DNA from: Diphasiastrum complanatum
Lineage: Eukaryota > Streptophyta > Lycopodiopsida > Lycopodiales > Lycopodiaceae
DNA: 64,000 bases
Reading direction: 5' to 3'
Assembly (NCBI GenBank): GCA_029204225.1
Contig: CM055108.1
Location: 21,521,644 to 21,585,643 of the forward strand
A program made the position numbers and the translations under genes. Below the pieces are notes generated by a model. The model saw only the letters and a program-made list of their open reading frames with translations. It ran no database searches and was not told the DNA's origin. Below are positions 42,675 to 52,559 of the stretch, one piece after another. Numbering within the stretch: position 1 is the stretch's first letter; every line of letters starts with the position of its first letter.

Positions 42675-43890
42675 AAATTTTTTTCATGAATTTTTTTTTG
42701 ATAAAAATGGTCTTTAGTATAAATTTATAACTTATGTCTCTTCAAAATTGAATGAAAAATACCATTAATTTAGACTTTTCCTTGCAAGTAAATCGATGCT
42801 TTCAAAATTGGATTATGGAGGTATGCTTAGAATACTTAGAATTAAAACGAGAATGTGAAGTCTAAGGAGGGGATGGGTTTTACTTATACCCTTTTTTGAT
42901 GGATAGATGTATACGGTACTTATGGGACATACCATTTGCCACGTGTCACTGCCTTATCCCGTAGAGCTATTTCAACATCTCATATATTTCAAAACATAGA
43001 TTTTTATGTAATAGATAATGGGCCGGAGAAGGCCCGTTCTGGGTTTTTATTGGGTCGTGGGAGCTGCAACCACAACCACAACCGCACCGCATCACAACCG
43101 CAACCGCACTACAAACCGCACCCGCAAAGGGCCAGCACGCGGTTCATAATGATTGCTAGTCGCAACCTACAAAACCCTGAGTTCAAACTTGCGACGACCC
43201 ACGAGTCGTTGGACCGCATAATACCACAACCGTAGTTCAAGAATTATACTAAGAATCACAAGGAATAAGCTCAAGAGCTCAAGAAACAACCTCAGTAAAC
43301 AAGCTCAAGTTCATAAGGAAGCTAATAAGATTCATTATTTTCTTGCTATAGTTCTGCGACGCTTCTATTCTGCTCTCAAAGAAAGAGACAAAGGATTGGA
43401 TTAAATATATATAGAACCATGCCAAATCATCAATCCGTGAATATGTAGTTAAAAATCCAGTTTCAAATAATAACAAGGTTTGGATTAGTGACATGACAAA
43501 TACGAGTTTTAAAAACGAAGCAGGTTTGGATAGTACACTTGGGACAATAACTAGCCTAAACAATATGTGAGAAAACGCGGATTGCTGAGGTGTCTTTAAA
43601 AAAGAGAAAAGAAACATTTTCACGTGGATTGATGACATGGACGAAGCACGACGATAGTATATATAAAGAGGTTCTTTCAAGAGACACTCAAGTCTTTCAA
43701 AGTCAGGTCTCTATGGTCAGTCACATTCCAAGTGAGAAGTAAGCTCAGTTTGGTCACTCATACTCTATTACTAATGTAAGTTACTTTTGGATATAATCTA
43801 GATCATGTCTGTTAGCTTACATATATATTGTTACGTGAAATGTATTCGAAATAGTCAATTCAAACGGACATTTATATAAGATATAGAATA
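42675..43890 (+). repeat. 1.2-kb duplicated unit, copy A
   Basis: Nearly the same sequence reappears at 44168-45395 (spacing about 1.49 kb), from the post-palindrome poly-T (gaaatttttttcatgaa) to cggacattta-ataagat. It contains a CCGCAA/ACCGCA-rich segment (43060-43130), a TATA box and a splice-donor-like gtaagtt. No convincing protein is encoded; the ~99-codon ORF across the CCGCAA segment is not conserved between copies. Confidence 0.95.
43658..43668 (+). promoter_or_regulatory. TATA box in copy A
   Basis: TATATATAAAG with a CACGTG G-box core at 43621-43626, about 35 bp upstream, is the usual arrangement of a plant core promoter. A donor-like AAT/gtaagtt follows at about 43776. Confidence 0.5.
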
Positions 43891-43911
43891 TGCATATATA
43901 AAAACAAAAGG

Positions 43912-43916
<5 letters not shown>

Positions 43917-43967
<51 letters not shown>

Positions 43968-43975
43968 ATTTATAT

Positions 43976-44037
<62 letters not shown>

Positions 44038-44041
44038 ACAC

Positions 44042-44105
<64 letters not shown>

Positions 44106-44106
44106 G
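43917..44106 (+). repeat. Compound (GT)n-(AT)n-(GA)n-(AT)n microsatellite
   Basis: GT run 43917-43963, AT run 43984-44011, GA run 44022-44036 and AT run 44044-44097. Cys/Val and Tyr/Ile repeat ORFs here are artefacts. Confidence 0.97.
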
Positions 44107-44141
44107 TGTATTATAAAATAATTAAAGAAACGTGAACTTAA

Positions 44142-44165
44142 AACCTCCCGCCACAGCGGGGGGTT
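44142..44165. repeat. GC-rich palindrome, copy 5
   Basis: aacctcccgccacagcggggggtt, one arm slightly degenerate. It sits exactly at the start of the second 1.2-kb unit. Confidence 0.9.
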
Positions 44166-44167
44166 TT

Positions 44168-45395
44168 GAAATTTTTTTCATGAAAAAAAATCCATTTGAT
44201 AAAAATGGTCTTCAGTATAAATTTATAACTTATGTCTCTTCAAAATTGAACGAAAAATACCATTGATTTGGACTTTTCCTTGCAAGTGAATCGATGCTTC
44301 CAAAATTGGATTATGGAGATATGCTTAGAATACTCAAAATTAAAACGAGAATGTGAAGTCTAAGGAGAGGAGGGGTTTTACTTATACCCTTTTTTGACGG
44401 ATAGATGTATATGGTACTTATGGGATATACCATTTGCCACATGTCACTGCCTTATCCCGCAGAGCTATTTCAACATCTCATATATTTCAAAAACATACAT
44501 TTTTATGTAATAGATAATGGGCCACGGAAGGCCCGTTCCGGGTTTTCATTGGGTCATGGGGGCCGCAACCGCAACCGCAACCGCACCGCACCGCAATCCG
44601 CAATCGCCACCGCAACCACACTGCAAACCGCACCCGCAAAGGGCCAACACACGGTTCATAACGATTGCTAGTCGCAACCTACAAAACCCTGAGTTCAAAC
44701 CTGCAACAACCCACGGGTCATTGGACCGCATAATACCACAACCGTAGTTCAAAAACTATACTAAGAATCACAAGGAATAAGCTCAAGAGCTCAAGAAACA
44801 ACCTCATTAAACAAGCTCAAGTTCATAAGGAAGCTAATAAGATTCATTATCTTCTTGCTATAGTTCTGCGACGCTTCTGTTCTGGTCTCAAAGAAAGAGA
44901 CAAATGATTGGATTACATACATATAGAATCATGTCAGGTCATCAATCCATGAATATGTAGTTAAAAAACCAGTTTCAAATAATAACAAGATTTGGATCAG
45001 TGATATGGCAAATACGAGTTTTACAAAAAAAACATGTTTGGATAGTACACTTGGGACAGTAATTGGCCTAAACAATATGTGAGAAAACGCGGATTGCTGA
45101 GGTGTCTTTAAAAATGAGAAAATAAACATTTTCACGCGGATTGATGACATGGACGAAGTTCGATGATAGTATATATAAAGAGGTTCTTTCAAGAGACACT
45201 CAAGTCTTTCAAAGTCAGGTCTCTATGGTCAGTCACATTCCAAGTGAGAAGTAGGCTCAGTTTGGTCGCTCATACTCTATTACTAAAGTAAGTTACTTTT
45301 AGATATAATCTAGATCATGTCTGTTAGATTACATATATACTGTTATGTGAAATGTATTTGAAATAGTCAATTCAAACGGACATTTAAATAAGATG
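44168..45395 (+). repeat. 1.2-kb duplicated unit, copy B
   Basis: Direct copy of 42675-43890 with roughly one change per 15-20 bases. The CCGCAA segment is longer here, and the G-box reads CACGCG, so that motif has decayed in one of the two copies. Confidence 0.95.
45170..45180 (+). promoter_or_regulatory. TATA box in copy B
   Basis: TATATATAAAG in the same context as copy A, about 0.95 kb upstream of the open region at 46122. It could serve as its promoter; this is inference. Confidence 0.4.
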
Positions 45396-45506
45396 CATGT
45401 ATTTACAGAATATTGTATTGTAACTTCAAAATGAAATTTACATATATATATCAGTTGTATATATAAATATAAATATAAATATATTAATGTAGTACCCATC
45501 AATATG

Positions 45507-45507
<1 letters not shown>

Positions 45508-45542
<35 letters not shown>

Positions 45543-45549
45543 CATAACA

Positions 45550-45612
<63 letters not shown>
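45508..45612 (+). repeat. (AT)n and (CA)n microsatellites
   Basis: AT run 45508-45541 and CA run 45551-45610. Confidence 0.97.
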
Positions 45613-45613
<1 letters not shown>

Positions 45614-45645
45614 TAAATATATATATATTTGACAATGTATTTCAA

Positions 45646-45669
45646 AACCTCCCGCCGCGGCGGGAGGTT
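45646..45669. repeat. GC-rich palindrome, copy 6 (perfect)
   Basis: aacctcccgccg / cggcgggaggtt: 12 + 12 bp perfect inverted repeat with no spacer. Confidence 0.95.
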
Positions 45670-45794
45670 TTGGCAACAATTGTTAAATAGAATGTTAATA
45701 TCACATATTTGTATACATGTATGTAATATATGATAGATATATGTGAGATATATATGTATATATAAATTTCGAATATGCATATATAAAAACAAAA

Positions 45795-45796
<2 letters not shown>

Positions 45797-45841
<45 letters not shown>

Positions 45842-45887
45842 AGAAACATGGTCTCAGAACCTCCCGCCACGACGGGAGGTTCTGAAT

Positions 45888-45960
<73 letters not shown>
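45797..45960. repeat. (AT)n tracts around palindrome copy 7
   Basis: AT runs at 45797-45838 and 45891-45958 flank the palindrome at 45858-45881, whose inverted match extends outward to TCAGAACC / GGTTCTGA. Just upstream, gaatatgcatatataaaaac repeats a phrase at 43887. Confidence 0.95.
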
Positions 45961-45964
<4 letters not shown>

Positions 45965-46121
45965 GGGATAACAATGACGTGGTGAAGATTGACGATCTTG
46001 CAGTCTTGGCATGTCATATTTATAACAACAATGATATTATTGATTGTATGGATTTTGATGAAAATACCATATAGTTTGTTCAGCTAGCTTCAAAGGTTAC
46101 TACAGTTTTGACAAAAATCAG

Positions 46122-47500
46122 TTGTTTGCCACTATAAAGTTAATATTAGTAACAAATGAAAGAATCATTCAAAATGCCATGGCAGATGACGGAGTCTCAT
46201 TTTACTCACTAAATAAATCGATGATATGGTCTGTATCGAAACTTTCTTTACATGCTACAAATGCTAGGCACGTATCGTTCGACGAGACAATGAATGAGTA
46301 TTACACTTATTATGATTGCAATTACAACAGATCATCAACATGTATGCAATGTACGACTACCCTCAATCACGACAAGAGAACATCAACGAAAACAACATAT
46401 AATTCTGATTTCCTCACTGGCGTGGAAGATGTCAATCATAATAATAGTGCAAACTTCAAACAGATTAGGTATAGTTCAGATGTTCTCACCACTGTGGATG
46501 ATATCAATGCTCATGATGTGACTGATAACAATGCTACAAGACCAGCTCTGTACAACTCTGATGTTTTGACAAGTTTGGACGATGTAATTGGTTATGATCT
46601 GACACGATCGACATACAACTAGACATTCTAACTGGGATAGACGATGTGGTTAACAGTAATGTATCTCGGCGAAATGGGTCTAGTAAAAATTTATTCATGC
46701 ATATGAGAAATGTTAATGTGGAAAATGGACACTACAATCCATCTCAAGTGAATGCTCTCACCGACAATCACGATCATAGACTTTCTCAAATGGAAAGACA
46801 ATCCAAGAAGACAACAGTGCATCCTCTGCAACATTGCTTTCTACTGCTTCTAGACAACATGATTCAGATTTTTTTATGTTTGATTTTGATGAAGACGACG
46901 AGATAGGTAATTGGAATGAAATGTTAAAAGAATCTGTATCAAGAGTTGGTCAATCACACGAGAAAAGTTTTGAGAGTCCAATGCAACATGATCCAAGTTT
47001 GGAATCTTTTAGAGCTTCTCAAAACTACAAAAGAAAACGTGTGCTTGCATTCGTCACTCTGAAGAAGGCAAATTCTATTTTATTGCCAGAACATATAAAA
47101 AGAATTTTGATGCAGCTTTGTTGTAAAAAATTATGTATACGCAAAATCACTTACAAAGAATGTGAAGACTTGAGACTAAGTGTGTGGAGAAAGCGATGAT
47201 CAGATAGACATAATTACCTTTTACAAATGTTCGGGTGTTTTTTGAAGGCACGAGATAATTCGAACATTGCATGCAATATGTGGGAAGAACCCTGTTTAAG
47301 ACTTAAACCTGTAGTTTCAGGTAAAACCATATGTTCAAAGGCATTTCAAGGTCTATTGGGAGTTTCCCATGGATTGTTTTGGCAGATAATCTCAGAGGCA
47401 CACAACAATATTGTCTATAAATTTCATGAGAACACATGTATATTAAAACATCGCACACATTCAAGATGGGGACTTTTTATTATGCGTGAAATCTTATAAA
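46122..47500 (+). pseudogene. Transposase-like gene, N-terminal region with internal repeats
   Basis: The frame 46122-46620 carries degenerate repeats SDFLTGVEDV, SDVLTTVDDI, SDVLTSLDDV and, one frame on, DILTGIDDV. After shifts near 46620 and 46900, frame 46834-47199 has DEDDEIGNWNEM, then QLCCKKLCIRKITYKECEDL followed by RLSVWRKR. Across a stop comes SGKTICSKAFQGLLGVSHGL (47227-47499). The pair CCKKxC...Cxx(L)R..(F)W and (V/I)C..AF...LG(I/V)S resembles the N-terminal zinc and helix region of poorly described DDE transposases of animals and plants. The frame is broken at least three times. Family assignment is by memory of motif style only. Confidence 0.5.
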
Positions 47501-47715
47501 GACATGCTCTGCCCCAACCGCATCTTCAACATAAATCAAAAGATGGAGTAGTTCATTGTGAACATCATCTCCCTCTTGGCATGTCTAAAGGTAATGTCTT
47601 CAATTCCATCAACTATATATAAGAATATAAAATTAGAATTGAAATCTTAAAACAAGTGCATTTAAATATGTGGTCAATGTGGAACCAAATTTCATTTCCA
47701 TGTTCTATCCCATGT

Positions 47716-47797
<82 letters not shown>

Positions 47798-48270
47798 CAA
47801 AATCCTAAAAAAAGTCTAATTGTTTTGCCAAAGTCCAAATTTAATTGATATTGTGTTCCACTCATATACATTAAGGGAAATATGGGCTCAAAATGGGCCC
47901 TTTAAAAAATTTCACTTTAGAGAGAGGTTACGTAACTTCTGGTCATCATTTTTTGAGTTTTTGGCCTTGCCCGACGTTTAACTGGTGCGATTAACTTCAA
48001 ACAAAGTTAGTTAAGCATGAGATGTAATACCCTCTCTACATGCTCATTCCAAAGTTTAAAACTAGAGTTTTAAGACTGAAAATCTTGATGCTCTCAATGC
48101 AAAAACTGAAGCGGGAGTAGCAGAACTTTTGAAATCATTGTATGCCTATAGTAAAATATGAGGCGGAATGATTTTTCAATGCGACATAAACATTTAAAAA
48201 GTAAGGTATGCTAGATCTATTCATGTTGATTACTGTAGTATGAAGCATTTACGGATTGTAGCTTTCAACA
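47500..48270. other. Intron-like or non-coding gap of the 46-50 kb locus
   Basis: Apart from the microsatellite no coding motif is seen. Phrases such as gagaggttacgtaacttctgg recall the ttacgtta motif of the dispersed repeats at 21.5 and 33.5 kb, only weakly. Confidence 0.35.
47711..47797 (+). repeat. (GT)n(GA)n compound microsatellite
   Basis: GT run 47713-47740 directly followed by a GA run to 47797, within the broken gene (intron-like position). Confidence 0.97.
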
Positions 48271-48740
48271 ATGGCAATGTTCCATTTGCATGTTGCTCTT
48301 CCTATAGAATGCACTCTAATTATTAAAAAAAACTCGAAAGTTGTAGAGAATGCTGCTGCAATAGTTAGAGAATTGAGAATGAATAATCATATGAATATAG
48401 ATTTGTGGGTGGAGGGATCAATTTATTTTAATGATCTAGTTACCAATTTGTGTTTAGATTTCAAGTTTGTAACTCATCTTCTCATATTTGTATGTGAAAA
48501 AAATAGCGGATTACTTGGATATTGTCAAAGGTTCCGTGATCTTGGAATGCATAGCATATCTTGTCTTAATCAACAATTATAGTTTGCTAATCAACAATTG
48601 CTTCATTATGTGCAACACACTAGTGCTGAAAACAATGCACTCAAGAATGCTGTGTCAGAGTTGAATGCTACAGTCACTACTCTTCGGAGATCAAACCAAG
48701 AAATGTTAGAATCCATGGAAAAGTTGCAATCGAGAGTTTA
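48271..48740 (+). pseudogene. Middle region with coiled coil
   Basis: ORF 48271-48582 (HLHVALPIECTLIIKKNSKV, VENAAAIVRELRMNNHMNID, LWVEGSIYFNDLVTNL) ends in a stop. The same frame continues with QQLLHYVQHTSAENNALKNA, VSELNATVTTLRRSNQEMLE and SMEKLQSRV, a clear heptad-type coiled coil. No family is recognised. Position and strand suggest it belongs with the flanking transposase-like pieces. Confidence 0.4.
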
Positions 48741-48799
48741 AAATATGTTAAATTATATTTAATAAATAAATAATCCATGTTATCAAGTGCAGATCATGT

Positions 48800-50540
48800 T
48801 TGGTAGCAGAGAACTATTTAGCAGATCGTTTATGCATTGGATCATCTTTAAGTCATGTTTTACCAAGAAAGTCAGCACAAGAAATGATGAAAAATGCTCG
48901 GTTTGAAAAAATAAAAAATGAAATTGTAGAGACTATTTTGATTAAGGTTCAATCATACTTGGATGCAAATGTGATACAAGGTGCATGTGATGTTTCTGGA
49001 ATTAGCAGAAATGCTTATTCTATCTTTTTTAGAATAGTTTTTCAAGTGATGGTGAAGAAAACTTATCCTCCACATCCATATCGGGTAAGATTAACAAGAA
49101 ATTATAATAATGACTGAATGTTTAAAGTAGTTGGCCAACCACTTCATATAACTGAATTATACAAATCAGAATATGGTGAGCTCAATTACAACGATTGCAA
49201 TAATATTTTCTTTGATATTGAAAATATTATAAAATACATTATTCGATTCTATAAACTAGACGAACATCAAGTAAATGGAAAGATCATTATTGTAATAAAA
49301 TTGGATGAATCTGAAATCATCAAAGGTCAAAAGTTGTAACGAGTGAGTGTCGCTTTGATGAATAAAATTTCAGATACATATGATCGAACGTTTAGTGTTT
49401 ATATCTTGTCAGTTTCTATTGACATGTCATGCATTACTTGCTTCTCTACAGGTCTTGAAAGAGGACCATAAAATACTTTCATGGATATTTTCAAGAACAA
49501 ATTATGGCGAGATTATAAAGGAGACATTTGGAAGGTGAGAAATATACAGTTGAAAACCATGGAAGTTTTCAAATTCAATGGCACCTTGCAGGGGATTTAA
49601 AAACATTAAAATGTATGTATAGTGTCTCTCATGGGGCAACATTAAAGCATCCATGTCTTTATTGCATGAAGGATTGTTACAGTATAATTTGTGAACACTG
49701 GCCCAACACGAGAAGCTGAAGATCCAAATATGAAAAGTGTTCTGCCAATTCCATTAAAAAATGTTCACATATGCACATTGCATGCTGAGATTCTATTTAT
49801 TGAAAAACTTATTTACCTGCATATTCTACTAGCATGGAATCATAAACCGGAGTCTGTGGCTAAAGTAGCAATTAGGAGGTTGGAAATAGTTCTGTCAATT
49901 GCATGACTACATAAAAGGAATGCCACGATTGAAAAAGTGACAAACTCTCTAAAAAAAAAGGAAACGTTCATAGTAAGCCATCAATTGGAGGTGCTGAAGC
50001 AAGAAGATTCTTATTTAATCACACATTCAAAGAATTAAATGTCAGATACGAAATTTGGAAAAAAATTGTTCAAGCCACACGAACACTGGAAGGAAGTAAT
50101 CGAGTGGAAAAGAGATCTATTTGACGTAAGTGTGGACCAACTTAGACAAAATCATAGGTGCTATCAAGAAAGAAAACCTATCATCAGAAGATATGAGGAC
50201 TTTGCAAAATCATTGCACCACATTTGTAAAATCTATACATGATTGTTGGAGAAAAGACAATGTTACTCATTACATGGTGCTAATCTATATCATTATCTGC
50301 TACTTATCTCATTCAGACTTATATTTTTTTCTACTGATGTAACTAATCAAAACTCTTGTTTGCAGCACATCCTTCTTCATCATGCAACTTATTTTGCAAA
50401 GGAATATGGGAGCTTAAGTATCTGGTCATCACAAGGCATGGAAAAATCTCATTGGCAAGCAAGGGGAGCATTTCATAGAGCTACAAATCATGGAGGACAC
50501 AATTCAAAAAATAAATATTTAGTTCAACTTTTTCAGTGAT
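48800..50540 (+). pseudogene. Transposase-like gene, catalytic and C-terminal region
   Basis: Open parts in order are: 48800-49117 (SGISRNAYSIFFRIVFQVMV); 49118-49339 (KIIIVIKLDESEIIKGQKL, a probable beta strand with the first acidic catalytic residue); 49528-49719 (WHLAGDLKTLKCMYSVSHGA, TLKHPCLYCMKDC, a D-x-K plus CxxC arrangement); and about 50380-50540 (YGSLSIWSSQGMEKSHWQAR, GAFHRATNHGGHNSKN, with the EKSH and THGG-like motifs and a likely final glutamate). Together these look like a DDE-type transposase core. Stops and frameshifts are frequent. No terminal inverted repeats were identified. Confidence 0.5.
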
Positions 50541-50869
50541 TTTACAGAAGAGCACAATTTAGAGATACCAAGCTAAACACTCGCCAAATGTTACAATTTT
50601 TTGAAAGGCATTCAAATTCATAACAAAAGAGAGATCCTTGTAATATATCAAAAATCTATCACAAAAAATTGTTTAATTATCATCATCATCCTCTTCAAGA
50701 TTCAGACATATGGTATTGTCATGAAGGAATAATCTCCTTTCATATGGATCCAAAAATTCTAAATTTTTCTTTTTGCTTATATCAATGTAACTCGAATAAA
50801 GGACCATTGCAGGTGATCTTTTTGTAGTCTTATTGGGAGTATAACTCAATATTTTAATTGCCAAATCTC

Positions 50870-52558
50870 TTAAAAATCAATCTCTAGGCCTAGGATATAA
50901 TGTATTTCTCCTAGATCTTGCATTTTAAACTCACATCCAAGTGCTAGCTTAGTTTCATCAACTAGCTTGATACAACTTCCACAAAGAATAATGTCATCAA
51001 CATAAATTAGAATAATGACAATATTACTATCAACAAACTTTAGATACATGAAAGGATCATAGTTACTAAGAGTAAATCCTAGTGAGATATGAAAAGAATT
51101 AAGTCTTGAATACCATGATCTTGGTGCTTGCTTGAGTCCATAAAGACTTTTGAAGAGCAAGAACACTTTGGACTCATCCTTGATGAATCCTTGAGGTTGT
51201 TCCATATAGATCTCCTCCTCAAGATAACCATTTAGAAAAGCATTGGATACATCTAATTGGAACACCTTCCACTTAAAGAAACAAGCAAGATAAATAAGAA
51301 TTCTTATTGTCACCATCTTTGCAACGGGTGCAAAGGTCTCCTCATAATCAAGGCCATGGATTTGAACAAATCCTTTGGCACATAATCTTGCTTTATACTT
51401 GTTGATGGTGCCATCATCATTGTACTTGATTCGAAATATCCATTTGCAACCAATCACATGCTTGTTGGATGAAGGATCCACAAGCTCTCAAGTACTGTTG
51501 GTGATCAATGCATCATACTCTTGCTTCATGGCATCATACCACTCCTTGGTATTACGTGCCTCTTGTACATTCTTTGGCTCTTCATGAGAGACATAAAAAA
51601 CATAATTAGTGGAATCAAGATCCACTTGTTTGCCTTTGTCAACATATGAGAGCCTCTTAGGCTCGGATCGATCTCTCATGGATCTTCTTGGGGAGAAAGT
51701 CCGAGGAGAGTCTTCTTCAATTCTCGACCCCATCACATCATAATTGTCTTCAAAATAAATAATAGGTGATGCATCCATAGACTTCTTGATCTCGGCCTCT
51801 TCAAAAGATGAATGTTGATCTTCATGAAAGACAACATCTCTACTTTCAATAATTTGAGAAGTAGAGAGTACAAAGACTCTCTAGGCCTTTTTGGTGGATG
51901 AGTATCCAACCATGATCCCTTTGCATGCACTAGGATCTTCCTTCTTCCTTGTTTCCAAGGAAATATGAGAAAAGCATATGCATCCAAAAACTCTAAGGTG
52001 ATCAACCTTAGGCTTCTTCAAATATAAGATTTCATATGGTGACTTTCCTCCAAGAGCTATATGTGGGAGCCTATTGCAAAGATAATTTGCACAATTAATG
52101 GCTTCTCCCTAAAAATCTTTGGGCAAAGATGCCTCAATTCTCATAGATTTTGCACATTCACATAGAGATCTATTCTTTCTCTCGGCCACTCCATTTTGAG
52201 ATAGAGAATAGGCACAAGAGAACTCTCTTTTAATGCCTTCAAACTCACAAAAATCATGAAATTTATTGGAGATATATTCACCACCTTCATCACATCTAAG
52301 AGCTTTAATCTTGAATGAGAATTGCTTCTCTACATAAGCTTTGAAAATAAGGAAATGATCAAACACCATAGGCTTAGAAGCAAGAAGATATATCCGAGTG
52401 AATCTTGTGAAATCATCAATGAAAGTAACAAAACAAGTGGCTCCTCCCTTGCTTATAGCTGATGAGAAATGCACATCCGAGTGGATTAACTCCAAAGGAT
52501 ACTTGCTTTTGATAGAAGATCTTGTAACAAAGAACCTATTGTTTATTAGCAAGATCAC
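50870..52558 (-). pseudogene. copia integrase and RT (minus-strand element, distal half)
   Basis: Integrase on 52558-52109: SKYPLELIHSDVHFSSAISK, FIDDFTRFTRIYLLASK, LRCDEGGEYIS, QNGVAERKNRSL. After a stop near 52109 and frame changes it continues via CANYLCNRLPHIALGG and HLRVFGC, through linker 51778-51488 (PRRSMRDRSEPKRLSYVDKG), to RT 51481-50870. RT has GCKWIFRIKY, RLCAKGFVQIHGLDYEETFA, NGYLEEEIYM, LIYVDDIILCGS and ends in GLEIDF at a stop. RNase H and the 3' LTR are absent; the sequence joins the transposase relic at about 50860. One TGA separates linker and RT in the same frame. Confidence 0.93.
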
Positions 52559-52559
52559 A

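Noticed and set aside
43916..44135. Three overlapping ORFs rich in Cys/Val and Tyr/Ile
   Set aside because: They are translations of GT and AT microsatellites in all frames; no real protein.
42936..44747. Similar ~76-99-codon ORFs in the two 1.2-kb units
   Set aside because: The reading frames differ by indels in the CCGCAA segment and are not conserved as protein; the DNA repeat explains the similarity.
45329..45985. Overlapping ORFs on both strands with long Tyr/Ile and Cys/Val runs
   Set aside because: Simple-sequence artefacts of AT and CA repeats.
50673..50864. 63-codon minus ORF ending in an Asp run
   Set aside because: It covers the junction between the transposase relic and the copia RT end, with no motif; the Asp run is a CAT-repeat read in reverse.
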